Source of the DNA: JBFAPK01 sp040676675
Lineage (GTDB): Bacteria; Actinomycetota; Actinomycetes; Mycobacteriales; Micromonosporaceae
Assembly (NCBI RefSeq): GCF_040676675.1
Contig: NZ_JBFAPK010000011.1
Coordinates: forward strand, 128,218 to 192,217
Length of the DNA: 64,000 nucleotides
Reading direction: 5' to 3'
Below the pieces are notes generated by a model. It did no database searches, was not told where the DNA came from, and saw nothing but the letters and a program-made list of their open reading frames with translations. A program made the translations under genes and the position numbers. Positions 30,777 to 39,064 of this stretch are shown one piece after another. The stretch's first letter is position 1, and each line of letters opens with the position of its first letter.

Positions 30777-32891
30777 TCAGGGCAGGGTCCACTTCTGGTT
30801 CGCCGCGCCGGTGCAGGTCCAGAGGTGCACGTCCTGGCCGTCGGCGGAGCTGTTGTTCGACACGTCCAGGCACTTGCCGGAGGACGGGTTGCGCAGCGTG
30901 CCGTCGGCCTGCGCCGCCCAGTTCTGGGCGCCGGTGCCGTTGCAGGTCCAGAGCTGGATCTTCGTACCGTCGGCGGTGCCGCTGCCCGAAACGTCCAGGC
31001 ACTTGCCGAGCGCCCGCAGCGTCTGCCCGGTCACCGTCCAGGTCTGCCGGGCCGCGCCGGTGCAGGTCCAGATCTGCACCTGGGTACCGTCGGCGGTACC
31101 GCCGTTGTCGACGTCGAGGCACTTGCCGGCGAGCCCCTTGACCGGGCCGGTGCCGGGCGTACCGCCGCCGGTGCCGCGCACGAGCGTGAAGTCGTCCACG
31201 TCGAACAGCCCCGTACCGTTGCCCGTGAAGGTCAGGTACACGTTCTGCGTGCCGCTGGGCACGCCGCTGAGCGTGGTGGAGACGTTCGCGTAGCTCTCCC
31301 AGCCGCCGGTGTTCGGTACCGCCACCGAGCCGAGCACCGGGCCGGTGGTGGAGCCGGTACGCAGCTGCAGCGTGCCGCCCGCTCCCCCGGAGACGACCCG
31401 GGCCCGCAGCGAGGTGGCGCCGGTGAGGTCGAGCCCGGTGTAGCCCGCCCAGTCCCCGTTGTCGATGTAGCCGATGGTCGAGCCGCCGTTGGCGCCGGTC
31501 TTGCCGACGACCTGCACGCCGCCGGTGGAGCTGAAGCTCTCCGCCTGCACGGTGGTCTCGCCGCCGGTGGGCGGCGTGCCGCCGAGCTCCTTGATCCGGA
31601 TGTTGCGGAACGAGACGTCGTCGCCGGTGCCGTGGTTCTGGATGCCGACGTAGCCGGCGAGCGAACGGACCGGGTCGGTGTTCGTGAAGTCGTTGATCTT
31701 CACTCCGTTGAGGAAGATCTGCAGCCGCTCACCCTCGACGAGCAGCTCGTAGGTGTTCCACTCCCCCGCCGGGTTCAGCGCCGCGTCCCGGGCCGCGAGG
31801 TCGGCCGACTTGAAGCTGTAGACGGAGCCGGTGGTGCGGTCCGGCGTGTCGGTCGGGTCGATCTGGATCTCGTACCCGTTGTTGACCGCCGAGTTCGGGT
31901 CGCTGGAGGCCGGGAAGCCGATGAAGACGCCCGAGTTGTCGTCGCCGGCCATCCGCCAGTCCAGCTTCAGCGAGTACGACGTGAACTGCTTGTTGCTGTA
32001 CCAGAACAGGCCCATGCCGCCGACCGAGGTGAGGGTGGCGTCGGAGTTGGTGAAGCTGCCCGGTCCCGCCTGCGACCAGCCGGCCGTGGAGCCGTTGTAG
32101 AGGGCGGTGTACCCGGTTTCCGGCCGGCAGTCGGCCTTGCTGCGCCCGGACGCGTACCGGATGCCACCGAGCAGGTGGGCCCGGAACGCCGCCTCGGTGT
32201 AGGACTGCTGGGTGTGGCCGCTGCCGGTGTAGAAGGAGCGGCCGCCGGCGTACGCCTTGCACCAGGCGTGCGGGTGGTCGGCCCCCATGCCGCCGCCCGA
32301 GTACGACGACTCGTCGAGGGTGGCCAGCACGTGCGCGGTCGAGCGCGGGTTGGTGCGGTAGTTGTACCACTCGTCGGTGCGGGTCCAGGTCTGCGGCAGG
32401 TGGGCCGTGGCGGCGTGGCCCCGGTCCTCGACCTTGATGTTGGCCTGCTGGATCGCCGGGTGCGACGAGAACCAGGCGCCCACCAGTTCGCCGTAGAACG
32501 GCCAGTCGTACTCGGTGTCGGCCGCGGCGTGCACGCCGACGTACCCGCCGCCGCCCCGGATGTACGACTCGAAGGCGCTCTGCTGGGTGGCGTTGAGCAC
32601 GTCGCCGGTGGTGCTGAGGAAGACGACCGCCTCGTACTGGGCCAGGTTGGCGGTGGTGAACGCGGCGGCGTCCTCGGTCGCGGTGACCGTGAAGTTGTTC
32701 GCCGCGCCCAGCTCCCGGATGGCCTGGATGCCGTTGGGGATCGAGTCGTGGCGGAAGCCGGCGGTCTTCGAGAAGACCAGTACGTCGTAGGGGGCGTCGG
32801 CGGCGCTGGCCGGCGTGGCCGGAGTGGTGCAGGCCAGCACGGCCAGCGTCGCGGTCGCCGCGCCGAGCAGCGGGCGGAGGAGTCTGCGCAT
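30777..32891 (-). CDS. Secreted ThuA - DUF1080 - CBM6-like - ricin-lectin protein
   Basis: A 704-residue exported protein with an N-terminal signal (RRLLRPLLGAATATLAVLACTTPATPASA, cleavage near 31). A ThuA-like domain (about 33-265: VLVFSKTAGFRHDSIPNGI, GGYVGVHAAADTEYDWPFYGELVGAWF) is followed by a DUF1080/3-keto-disaccharide-hydrolase domain (about 268-450: GWSQAGPGSF, YSLKLDWRMAGDDNSGVFIGFP, YEIQIDPTD). Then come a CBM6-like domain (about 455-570) and a ricin-type beta-trefoil (about 575-704, three QxW-type repeats). It probably binds a polysaccharide and hydrolyses keto-glycosides outside the cell. The last 250 residues are closely similar to the end of the protein at 33140-36004. GGGAG precedes the ATG. 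Confidence 0.85.
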   Translation of the reverse strand: MRRLLRPLLGAATATLAVLACTTPATPASAADAPYDVLVFSKTAGFRHDSIPNGIQAIRELGAANNFTVTATEDAAAFTTANLAQYEAVVFLSTTGDVLNATQQSAFESYIRGGGGYVGVHAAADTEYDWPFYGELVGAWFSSHPAIQQANIKVEDRGHAATAHLPQTWTRTDEWYNYRTNPRSTAHVLATLDESSYSGGGMGADHPHAWCKAYAGGRSFYTGSGHTQQSYTEAAFRAHLLGGIRYASGRSKADCRPETGYTALYNGSTAGWSQAGPGSFTNSDATLTSVGGMGLFWYSNKQFTSYSLKLDWRMAGDDNSGVFIGFPASSDPNSAVNNGYEIQIDPTDTPDRTTGSVYSFKSADLAARDAALNPAGEWNTYELLVEGERLQIFLNGVKINDFTNTDPVRSLAGYVGIQNHGTGDDVSFRNIRIKELGGTPPTGGETTVQAESFSSTGGVQVVGKTGANGGSTIGYIDNGDWAGYTGLDLTGATSLRARVVSGGAGGTLQLRTGSTTGPVLGSVAVPNTGGWESYANVSTTLSGVPSGTQNVYLTFTGNGTGLFDVDDFTLVRGTGGGTPGTGPVKGLAGKCLDVDNGGTADGTQVQIWTCTGAARQTWTVTGQTLRALGKCLDVSGSGTADGTKIQLWTCNGTGAQNWAAQADGTLRNPSSGKCLDVSNNSSADGQDVHLWTCTGAANQKWTLP

Positions 32892-32973
32892 GGTGGTCTC
32901 CCTGTCGAGGAGGCGGTGCTCCCGGATCGGAGCGTTCTCCCGGATCGAGGTGGTGGGCTCGGGTCGGGGTGGT

Positions 32974-33041
32974 GGGAAGGGCCCCTTCGTCGTACCGGTC
33001 CTCTCGAAGCCGGTGCGACGGGGCGACAAGGGGCCCTTCCC
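32974..33041. repeat. AAGGGGCCCTT inverted repeat pair
   Basis: GGGAAGGGCCCCTT (32974-32987) and AAGGGGCCCTTCCC (33028-33041) are perfect 14-base inverted arms about 40 bases apart, between the two secreted-protein genes. A third related copy lies at 30681-30696. Confidence 0.6.
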
Positions 33042-33099
33042 GGTGGCCGCGCGGCGGCCCGGACCACCTGGCCGGCGCCGGGGTCGGCGGGGGCCGGGT

Positions 33100-33125
33100 G
33101 GCCGGGCCGTCGCGGCGGCCCGGCC
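33100..33125 (-). terminator. 10-bp hairpin behind the GSDH gene
   Basis: GGCCGGGCCG and CGGCCCGGCC form a perfect stem with a 6-base loop, 15 bases downstream of the stop at 33140. It probably ends the 954-codon transcript before the ThuA gene, which then needs its own promoter. Confidence 0.55.
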
Positions 33126-33139
33126 TTGCCGCTACCGGG

Positions 33140-36004
33140 TCAGGGCAGCGTCCACTTCTGGTTCGCCGCGCCGGTGCAGGCCCAGAGCTGGGCGTCCTGC
33201 CCGTCCGCGGAGCTGGTGCCCGGGATGGTCAGGCACTTGCCGGAGGACGTGTTACGCAGCGTCCCGTCGGCCTGCGACGCCCAGTTCTGGGCGCCGGTGC
33301 CGTTGCAGGTCCAGATCTGGATCTTCGTACCGTCGGCGGTGCCGGCGCCCGACACGTCCAGACACTTGCCCAACGCCCGCAGCGTGGAACCGGTCACCGT
33401 CCACGTCTGCGCCGCGCTGCCGTTGCAGGTCCAGAGCTGCACCTGGGTACCGTCGGCGCTCGCGCCGTTGTCGACGTCCAGGCACTTGCCCGCCAGCCCC
33501 TTGACCTGCCCGTTGCCGCCGCCCGGGGTGCCCCCCGTGACGAAGGTGAACGCGTCGAGGTCGTAGAGCGCGCCGGTCCCCGTACCCGCGAAGGTCAGGT
33601 AGAGCGTGGTGGTGCCGGCCGGCGCGCCGGAGATCGTGCCGGTCACCGTGGTGAAGGTCTCCCAGCCGCCGGTCACCGGTACGGTCGCCGAGCCCAGCAC
33701 CGTGCCGGTGGGCGAGCCGGCCCGGACCTGGAGGGTGCCGCCGGAGCCGGCGGAGGAGACCCGGGCGGTGAACGAGGTCGCGTCCGCGAGCCGGTACGGC
33801 TCGAACGCGATCCAGTCGCCGTTGTTGATGTCACCGACGGTCTTGCCGCCCTCGGCCGGCGTCTTGGTGAACGTGTTGATCCCCGACGAGGTCTTGAAGT
33901 GCTCGGCCTGCCGGTGCTTGAACTGCAGGGTGTGCTGGGTGTGCGTGGTCAGCCCGCCGTTGTCGGTGTACGCCGCGTCGAAGATGGCGAAGATGTTCGC
34001 CGCGCTGTCGTGCTCCCCGTCCACGGGGATCGTGATCGAACCCGTGCAGCCGGTCTTCGAGGTGATCTGGTGGCCGTGCTGGTCGTGGCCGAGCACGTAG
34101 GTCATCGTCACCCGGGCGCAGTCGACCGTACCGTCCTCCGGGTCGGTCACCGTGATCTGGAACGGCACGGTGTCGCCGAAGGCGACCAACTGCCCGTTGA
34201 TCGGGGTGTTGATGGTGACCGTCGGGGCGCTGTTGCCCACGCTGATGACCACGCTGGAGCTACCCGTGGCGCCGGCCGGATCCCGCACGGTCAGCGTCGC
34301 GGTGTACGTCCCGTTGGTGGTGTACGTCTTCGACGGGTTGGCCGCGGTCGAACTGGTGCCGTCGCCGAAGTTCCACGAGTAGGTGAGCGCGCCGCCCTCC
34401 GGGTCGGACGAGCCCGCCGAGGAGAACGCCACGGTCAGCGGCGCCGGCCCCGACGTACGGTTCGCGCTGGCCACCGCCGTGGGCGCCCGGTTGCCACCGC
34501 CGACGTACTCGAACCGGTAGAGCGCCGAGTTGGCGTCCCCGTTGAAGTATCCCGTCCCGTAGTCGAGCACGTAGTACGCGCCGTCCGGGCCGAACGCCGA
34601 GTCCATCACCTGCTTGCCCGTCCACGGGAACGTGTCGATCGTCCCGCGCGAGCCGTCGGCGTTGACGTGGATCGGCTTGATCCAGCCGCGGCCGAACTCG
34701 GTGGCGAAGAACTGCCCGTCGAAGGACTGCGGGAACTTGATCGACGAGTTGAGCGCCGCGTCGTACCGGTACACCGGGCCGCCCATCGGCGACTCGGAGC
34801 CGCCGCCGAACTCCGGCGGCGTGCCGGAGTCACCGGCGTACTTGATCCAGGCGGGCCGGGCCGCCGGCAGCGTCGTCTGCCCGGTGTTGCGGAACGAGTT
34901 GTTCGTCGGCCCGCCCGTGCAGTTGTACTTCGCGCCGCCGGTGTTGCTGGCGAAGTCCCACTCGTTGTACGTCTCGCTCGACGTGTTCGTACCCGTGCAG
35001 TACGGCCAGCCGTAGTTCCCGGGCGACGTGATCCGGTTGAACTCGACCTGGCCGCTGGGGCCCCGGTTCGGGTCGGTCGAGCCCGCGTCCGGGCCGTAGT
35101 CGCCCACGTACACGGCACCCGTGGCCTTGTCCACGCTGATCCGGAACGGGTTGCGGAAGCCCATCGCGTAGATCTCCGGCCGCGTGTTCGCGGTGCCCGG
35201 GGCGAACAGGTTCCCCGCCGGGATCGAGTACGTCCCGTTGGCGTTCACCTTGATCCGCAGGATCTTGCCGCGCAGGTCGTTCGTGTTGCCCGCGCTGCGC
35301 TGCGCGTCGTACGACGGGTAGCGGTTGGTCCGCTCGTCCAGCGGCGAGTAGCCGTTCGACTCGAACGGGTTGCTGTCGTCCCCCGTCGACAGGTACAGGT
35401 TGCCGGCGGCGTCGAAGTCGATGTCGCCACCGACGTGGCAGCACATACCCCGGTCGGCCGGCACGTCCAGCACCGTCACCTGGCTGCCCGTGTTCAGCGT
35501 GAAGTCCGCGTTCAGCGTGAACCGGGCCAGCCGGTTGACCCCGGCGAACGGCGCGAACTGCGCGGGCGTGCCGCTGGCCGGCGCGTCACCGGCGGGGGTG
35601 CTCAGCGGCGGAGCGTAGTAGAGGTAGATGAAGCGGTTGCTGGCGAAGCCCGGGTCGACCCCGACGCCCTGCAACCCCTCCTCGTCGTGGGTGTAGACGG
35701 GCAACGTACCGATCACGGTCGTGTTGCCGGCCGCGTCGGTACGCCGCAGGGTGCCGTTGCGGGCGGTGTGCAGGACCGAGCGGTCCGGCAGTACCGCCAG
35801 CGACATCGGCTCGCCCATCTCGGCCACCCCGCGCGCCAACTCCACCTGCTGGAAGTCGGCGGCGTTGATGGTGTGCGCCTGTGCGCTCCCGGCCGTGGTG
35901 AGCGAGGTCGTGACCGTGGTGGCGACCGTACTGGCGACGAGCAGCAGCGCGGCCCCGGCCGCGTGCCATCGTCGACTGCGGAGTGTTTCGTGCCTCATGG
36001 ACAT
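33140..36004 (-). CDS. Secreted glucose/sorbosone-dehydrogenase-like protein with PKD, CBM6-like and ricin modules
   Basis: A 954-residue exported protein. Signal segment about 10-43 (AAGAALLLVASTVATTVTTSL, ending AQA). A six-bladed beta-propeller of the PQQ-type glucose/sorbosone dehydrogenase family spans about 45-490 (PLPVYTHDEEGLQGVGVDPGF, GGDIDFDAAGNLYLSTGDDSNP, RNPFRISVDKATG, GPDGAYYVLDYGTGYF). A PKD domain (about 500-580, YSWNFGDGTSS), a linker domain, a CBM6-like domain (about 690-820) and a ricin-type lectin (about 825-954) follow. It probably oxidises a sugar at the cell surface or on a polymer; PQQ use is presumed from family. AGGAGGGG precedes the ATG by about 12 bases; ATG 35998 is an alternative. 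Confidence 0.85.
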   Translation of the reverse strand: MSMRHETLRSRRWHAAGAALLLVASTVATTVTTSLTTAGSAQAHTINAADFQQVELARGVAEMGEPMSLAVLPDRSVLHTARNGTLRRTDAAGNTTVIGTLPVYTHDEEGLQGVGVDPGFASNRFIYLYYAPPLSTPAGDAPASGTPAQFAPFAGVNRLARFTLNADFTLNTGSQVTVLDVPADRGMCCHVGGDIDFDAAGNLYLSTGDDSNPFESNGYSPLDERTNRYPSYDAQRSAGNTNDLRGKILRIKVNANGTYSIPAGNLFAPGTANTRPEIYAMGFRNPFRISVDKATGAVYVGDYGPDAGSTDPNRGPSGQVEFNRITSPGNYGWPYCTGTNTSSETYNEWDFASNTGGAKYNCTGGPTNNSFRNTGQTTLPAARPAWIKYAGDSGTPPEFGGGSESPMGGPVYRYDAALNSSIKFPQSFDGQFFATEFGRGWIKPIHVNADGSRGTIDTFPWTGKQVMDSAFGPDGAYYVLDYGTGYFNGDANSALYRFEYVGGGNRAPTAVASANRTSGPAPLTVAFSSAGSSDPEGGALTYSWNFGDGTSSTAANPSKTYTTNGTYTATLTVRDPAGATGSSSVVISVGNSAPTVTINTPINGQLVAFGDTVPFQITVTDPEDGTVDCARVTMTYVLGHDQHGHQITSKTGCTGSITIPVDGEHDSAANIFAIFDAAYTDNGGLTTHTQHTLQFKHRQAEHFKTSSGINTFTKTPAEGGKTVGDINNGDWIAFEPYRLADATSFTARVSSAGSGGTLQVRAGSPTGTVLGSATVPVTGGWETFTTVTGTISGAPAGTTTLYLTFAGTGTGALYDLDAFTFVTGGTPGGGNGQVKGLAGKCLDVDNGASADGTQVQLWTCNGSAAQTWTVTGSTLRALGKCLDVSGAGTADGTKIQIWTCNGTGAQNWASQADGTLRNTSSGKCLTIPGTSSADGQDAQLWACTGAANQKWTLP

Positions 36005-36182
36005 GGTCGAGCTGTCCCCTCCTGACCGAAATGACTGCCAGGCAGGGCGCGCGCCGTCGCGCCGATTGCCGTAGCCGGTGCTGTTGCGACCCGCTGAGCT
36101 GCCAACTCAGCCGGCCGTGACCGCCGATCGCTCGGACCACCGCGCTCGGAGGTCACCAGTCGATGGGCAAACCGCGCCGTCG

Positions 36183-36198
36183 GTTACATCGACGAAAC
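36183..36198. promoter_or_regulatory. Possible ROK-type operator upstream of the GSDH gene
   Basis: GTTACATCGACGAAAC matches 13 of 16 bases of the core of the palindrome in front of the ROK regulator gene (GTTACATCGATGTGAC). It lies 178 bases upstream of the GSDH start. Control by the ROK protein is inference. Confidence 0.3.
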
Positions 36199-36388
36199 AT
36201 CCTCGTGTTGGGAGAGAGATTAATTTCTGTCGTTCGATGTGTCCATACCTTCTGCCCGACTCCGAGGGACTTTTGTTCAGACCGAAGAAAAGTCGCCCGT
36301 CGCCGGGCCCCCGGCCGGCAGCGCGGCACGTACCCGCACCAGGTCAGGGTCCGAACCGGACCGGGCCGCACGGACCCGGACCAGGTCA

Positions 36389-36460
36389 GGGTTGGGGGCC
36401 GGATTGCCCGCGACGGGATCAAGCCTGACCGCCCAGAGCGGGTAATCCGGCCCCCAACCC
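36389..36460 (-). terminator. Long inverted repeat downstream of the ebo operon
   Basis: GGGTTGGGGGCCGGAT (36389-36404) and ATCCGGCCCCCAACCC (36445-36460) are perfect 16-base arms. Pairing continues imperfectly inward (TTGCCCGC with GCGGGTAA). It lies about 140 bases behind the last operon gene. There is no U-run; a terminator or 3'-end stabiliser is likely. Confidence 0.5.
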
Positions 36461-36602
36461 CCGCACGGCGACCCACGCGCCCACCCGGCACCCGCACGAC
36501 CCGAGGAAGCGGGTGACGGCCCAAACCCACGCGCCCACCCGGCACCCCGCGAACCGAGGCACCACCCAAGGCAGCACCGAGCCCGAGGCACCCCGGGACG
36601 GG

Positions 36603-37670
36603 TCAGAGCCGCCGATCCACCGCCTCCGCCGCCAACGCCGCCAACACCTCGCGCGCCTCCGGCACCACCGGCGCCTGCTCCAGCGCGGCCAGCGCCGCCT
36701 CGGTACGCACTCTGATCATTTGTTCGATCCGATCCAGCGCGCCGGTCGCCACGATGATTTCGCGCAGCTCGGCGGCGCCGTCGGCGTCGAGCCCAGGGTT
36801 CCCGAAGAGGGTCTTGATCCGCAATGCCTGGTTGCGGTCCGCGCTGTCCCGGGCGAGCGCCATCATCACGGTGCGCTTTCCCTCGCGCAGGTCGTCCAGG
36901 ATCGACTTGCCGGTCACGGCCGGGTCGCCGAAGACGCCCAGCACGTCGTCGCGGAGCTGGAAGGCGTCGCCGAGCGGGTCGCCGAACGCGGCCAGGGCCG
37001 TCATCAGGTCGGCACCGGCGCCGGCCAGCGCGGCGCCGATCTGCAGCGGCCGGGTCACCGTGTACCGCGCCGCCTTCATCCGGATCACCGTGAGGGCGCT
37101 CGCCACGGACCCGTCCCCGACCCCGGAGACGAGGTCGAGGTACTGCCCGGCGATCACCTCGGTACGCATCAGCGAGAAGATCCGGTAGCCCTGGTGCACC
37201 TCGTCCGTGGAGAGCCCGCACTCGTGGAACATCTGATCGGACCAGGCCGCGCAGAGGTCGCCGCAGAGCAGGGCGGTGTTGCGCCCGTACGAGCCGGCGT
37301 CGCCGCGCCAGGCCGAACGGGCGTGCAGGTCGGCGAAGAGCTGGTGCACCGAGGGCTCGCCCCGGCGCCGCTCGCTGCCGTCCATGATGTCGTCGTGGAT
37401 CAGCGCGAAGGCGTGGAACAGCTCCAGCGCCGCCGCGGCGACCACGATGGGCGTACCGTCGGCACCGCCGGCTCCGCGCCAGCCCCAGTAGCAGAAGAGC
37501 GGGCGCAGCCGCTTGCCGCCCGCCAGCACGAACCGGTGCAGGGTGCGGAACACGCCGCGGGGGGCGCCGTCGGGCCAGTCCGGGTCCTGCCGGTCGAGGA
37601 AGTTGGCGAGCTCCGCGTCGAACCGGGACCGCAGTCCGGCCGTGTCGGGCAGCGGGGCGGTCGCCGTCAT
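36603..37670 (-). CDS. Polyprenyl diphosphate synthase (GGPP-synthase type)
   Basis: A 355-residue trans-isoprenyl diphosphate synthase that condenses isopentenyl units. It has the first Asp-rich motif HDDIMDGSERRRGEP, GGKRLRPLF near residue 52, the second region FQLRDDVLGVFGDP and GKSILDDLREGKRT. The DDxxG form of the second Asp motif occurs in actinobacterial C15-C25 synthases. Chain length is not readable with certainty. The ATG overlaps the EboF-like stop by four bases, making it the last gene of the ebo operon. It may supply the prenyl donor for the UbiA-type enzyme encoded five genes upstream. Confidence 0.88.
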   Translation of the reverse strand: MTATAPLPDTAGLRSRFDAELANFLDRQDPDWPDGAPRGVFRTLHRFVLAGGKRLRPLFCYWGWRGAGGADGTPIVVAAAALELFHAFALIHDDIMDGSERRRGEPSVHQLFADLHARSAWRGDAGSYGRNTALLCGDLCAAWSDQMFHECGLSTDEVHQGYRIFSLMRTEVIAGQYLDLVSGVGDGSVASALTVIRMKAARYTVTRPLQIGAALAGAGADLMTALAAFGDPLGDAFQLRDDVLGVFGDPAVTGKSILDDLREGKRTVMMALARDSADRNQALRIKTLFGNPGLDADGAAELREIIVATGALDRIEQMIRVRTEAALAALEQAPVVPEAREVLAALAAEAVDRRL

Positions 37671-39064
37671 GCGTCCACCCCCGGCGACGGCAGCCCGGCC
37701 AGCCGGAGCAGCAGCTCCTTGACCTCGGTGGCGGCGAAGCGGTCGCGCGCGGCGGCCGGGTCGGAGCAGAGCAGCACGGGCCCGTCGGCCGGGTCGTCCG
37801 GCAGCCGGCCGTGCGAGCCGCGTACCGCCCGGGCGCCCGCGTCCAGCCCCACCACGTCCATCAGGTACCGCATGCCGAGTTTCTTGCGGGCCAGCGCCAA
37901 CCCGGCCCGGCGCTTGGCGGCGCCGGGGGCGGCCGGGTCGAAGAAGAGCTCCGCCGGGTCGTACCCGGGTTTGCGGTGGATCTCCACGAGCCGGGCGAAG
38001 TCCGGGGCTGCGTCGTCGTCGAGCCAGTAGTAGTACGTGAACCAGGCGTCCGGCTCGGCGACCAGCACCAGCTCGCCGGCGCGCTCGTGGTCCAGCCCGT
38101 GCTCGGCCTTGCCGGCCGCGTCCAGCACCCGCGCCACCCCCGGCAGCCCGGCGCAGAGCTTCGTCACCGCCGGCAGGTCGGCCGGGTCCCGTACGTAGAC
38201 GTGCGCCACCTGGTGGTCGGCGACCGCGAACGCCCGGGAGGTCCACGGGTCGAGGTACTCCATGCCGTCCTGGGTGTAGACCCGCAGCAGCCCTTCGGCG
38301 CGCAGCAGCCGGTTGACGTCGACCGGCCGGGACGCGTCGGTGATGCCGTACTCGGAGAGCGCCACCACGGTCGTGCCGCGCGCCGCCGCCGCGTCCAGCA
38401 GCGGGCCGAGCACCTGGTCGACGGCCTTGGCCGCGACCACCGCCTCCAGCGAGCCGGGGCCGTGCCGTTGCAGGTCGTAGTCGAGGTGCGGGACGTAGAC
38501 CAGGGTCAGGTCCGGGTCGTGGTCGGCCATGACCTGTTCGGCGGCCCGGCAGATCCAGCGCGACGACGGGATGCCCGCCCCGGGCCCCCAGTACGTGAAG
38601 AGCGGGAAGTCGCCCAGCCGCCCGGTCAGCTCGTCGTGCAGCTCCGGCGGGTCGGTGTAGCAGTCCGGCTCCTTGCGCCCGTCGGCGTAGTAGATCGGGC
38701 GGGGCGTCACCGTCCAGTTCACGTCGGCGCCCATCGCGTACCACCAGCAGACGTTGGCCACGGTGTAACCGGGGGCCGCCCGGCGGGCCGCGTGCCACAA
38801 CTTGTCGCCGCCGACCAGCGCGTTGTGCTGTCGCCAGAGGAAGACCTCGCCGAGGTCGCGGAAGTACCACCCGTTGCCGACGATCCCGTGTTCGGCCGGG
38901 AGCGCCCCGGTCAGGAAGGTGGACTGCACCGAGCAGGTCACCGCCGGCAGGACCGTACCGAGTTCGGCCGAGAAGCCCGCCTCGGCGACGGCCCGCAGCC
39001 GGGGCATGTGGGCCAGCAGTCGGGGCGTCAGCCCCACCACGTCGAGCACCAGCAGCTTGTTCAT
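37667..39064 (-). CDS. eboF: EboF-like alkaline-phosphatase/nucleotide-pyrophosphatase family protein
   Basis: A 465-residue member of the NPP/alkaline-phosphatase superfamily. The nucleophile region is PAVTCSVQSTFLTGALPAEHGIVGNGWYF, with a metal-site Asp in VLDVVGLTP and further ligands in VYVPHLDYDLQRHG, SEYGITDA and a C-terminal GSHGRL. Such enzymes hydrolyse phosphodiester or phosphomonoester bonds; in ebo clusters the substrate is unknown. There is no signal peptide, so it acts in the cytoplasm or at the membrane. The start at 39064 overlaps the EboE stop by four bases. The symbol is given by order and family, not by function. Confidence 0.75.
   Translation of the reverse strand: MNKLLVLDVVGLTPRLLAHMPRLRAVAEAGFSAELGTVLPAVTCSVQSTFLTGALPAEHGIVGNGWYFRDLGEVFLWRQHNALVGGDKLWHAARRAAPGYTVANVCWWYAMGADVNWTVTPRPIYYADGRKEPDCYTDPPELHDELTGRLGDFPLFTYWGPGAGIPSSRWICRAAEQVMADHDPDLTLVYVPHLDYDLQRHGPGSLEAVVAAKAVDQVLGPLLDAAAARGTTVVALSEYGITDASRPVDVNRLLRAEGLLRVYTQDGMEYLDPWTSRAFAVADHQVAHVYVRDPADLPAVTKLCAGLPGVARVLDAAGKAEHGLDHERAGELVLVAEPDAWFTYYYWLDDDAAPDFARLVEIHRKPGYDPAELFFDPAAPGAAKRRAGLALARKKLGMRYLMDVVGLDAGARAVRGSHGRLPDDPADGPVLLCSDPAAARDRFAATEVKELLLRLAGLPSPGVDA

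Larger units (their letters stand above)
36005..36602. other. Intergenic region, 598 bp, with repeats and promoter
   Basis: Lies between the ebo operon end and the GSDH gene, both on the minus strand. The AT-richer part 36180-36300 probably carries the GSDH promoter. Further right, ACCAGGTCAGGGT occurs at 36338 and 36380, a long inverted repeat spans 36389-36460, and the 23 bases 36471-36493 recur at 36525-36547. No gene is supported. Confidence 0.55.

Noticed and set aside
30390..36025. Two open frames of more than 1000 codons on the plus strand
   Set aside because: Antisense to the secreted ThuA and GSDH genes, with low-complexity Arg/Val/Gly/Ala translation and no start signals. The minus-strand products have signal peptides and domains.
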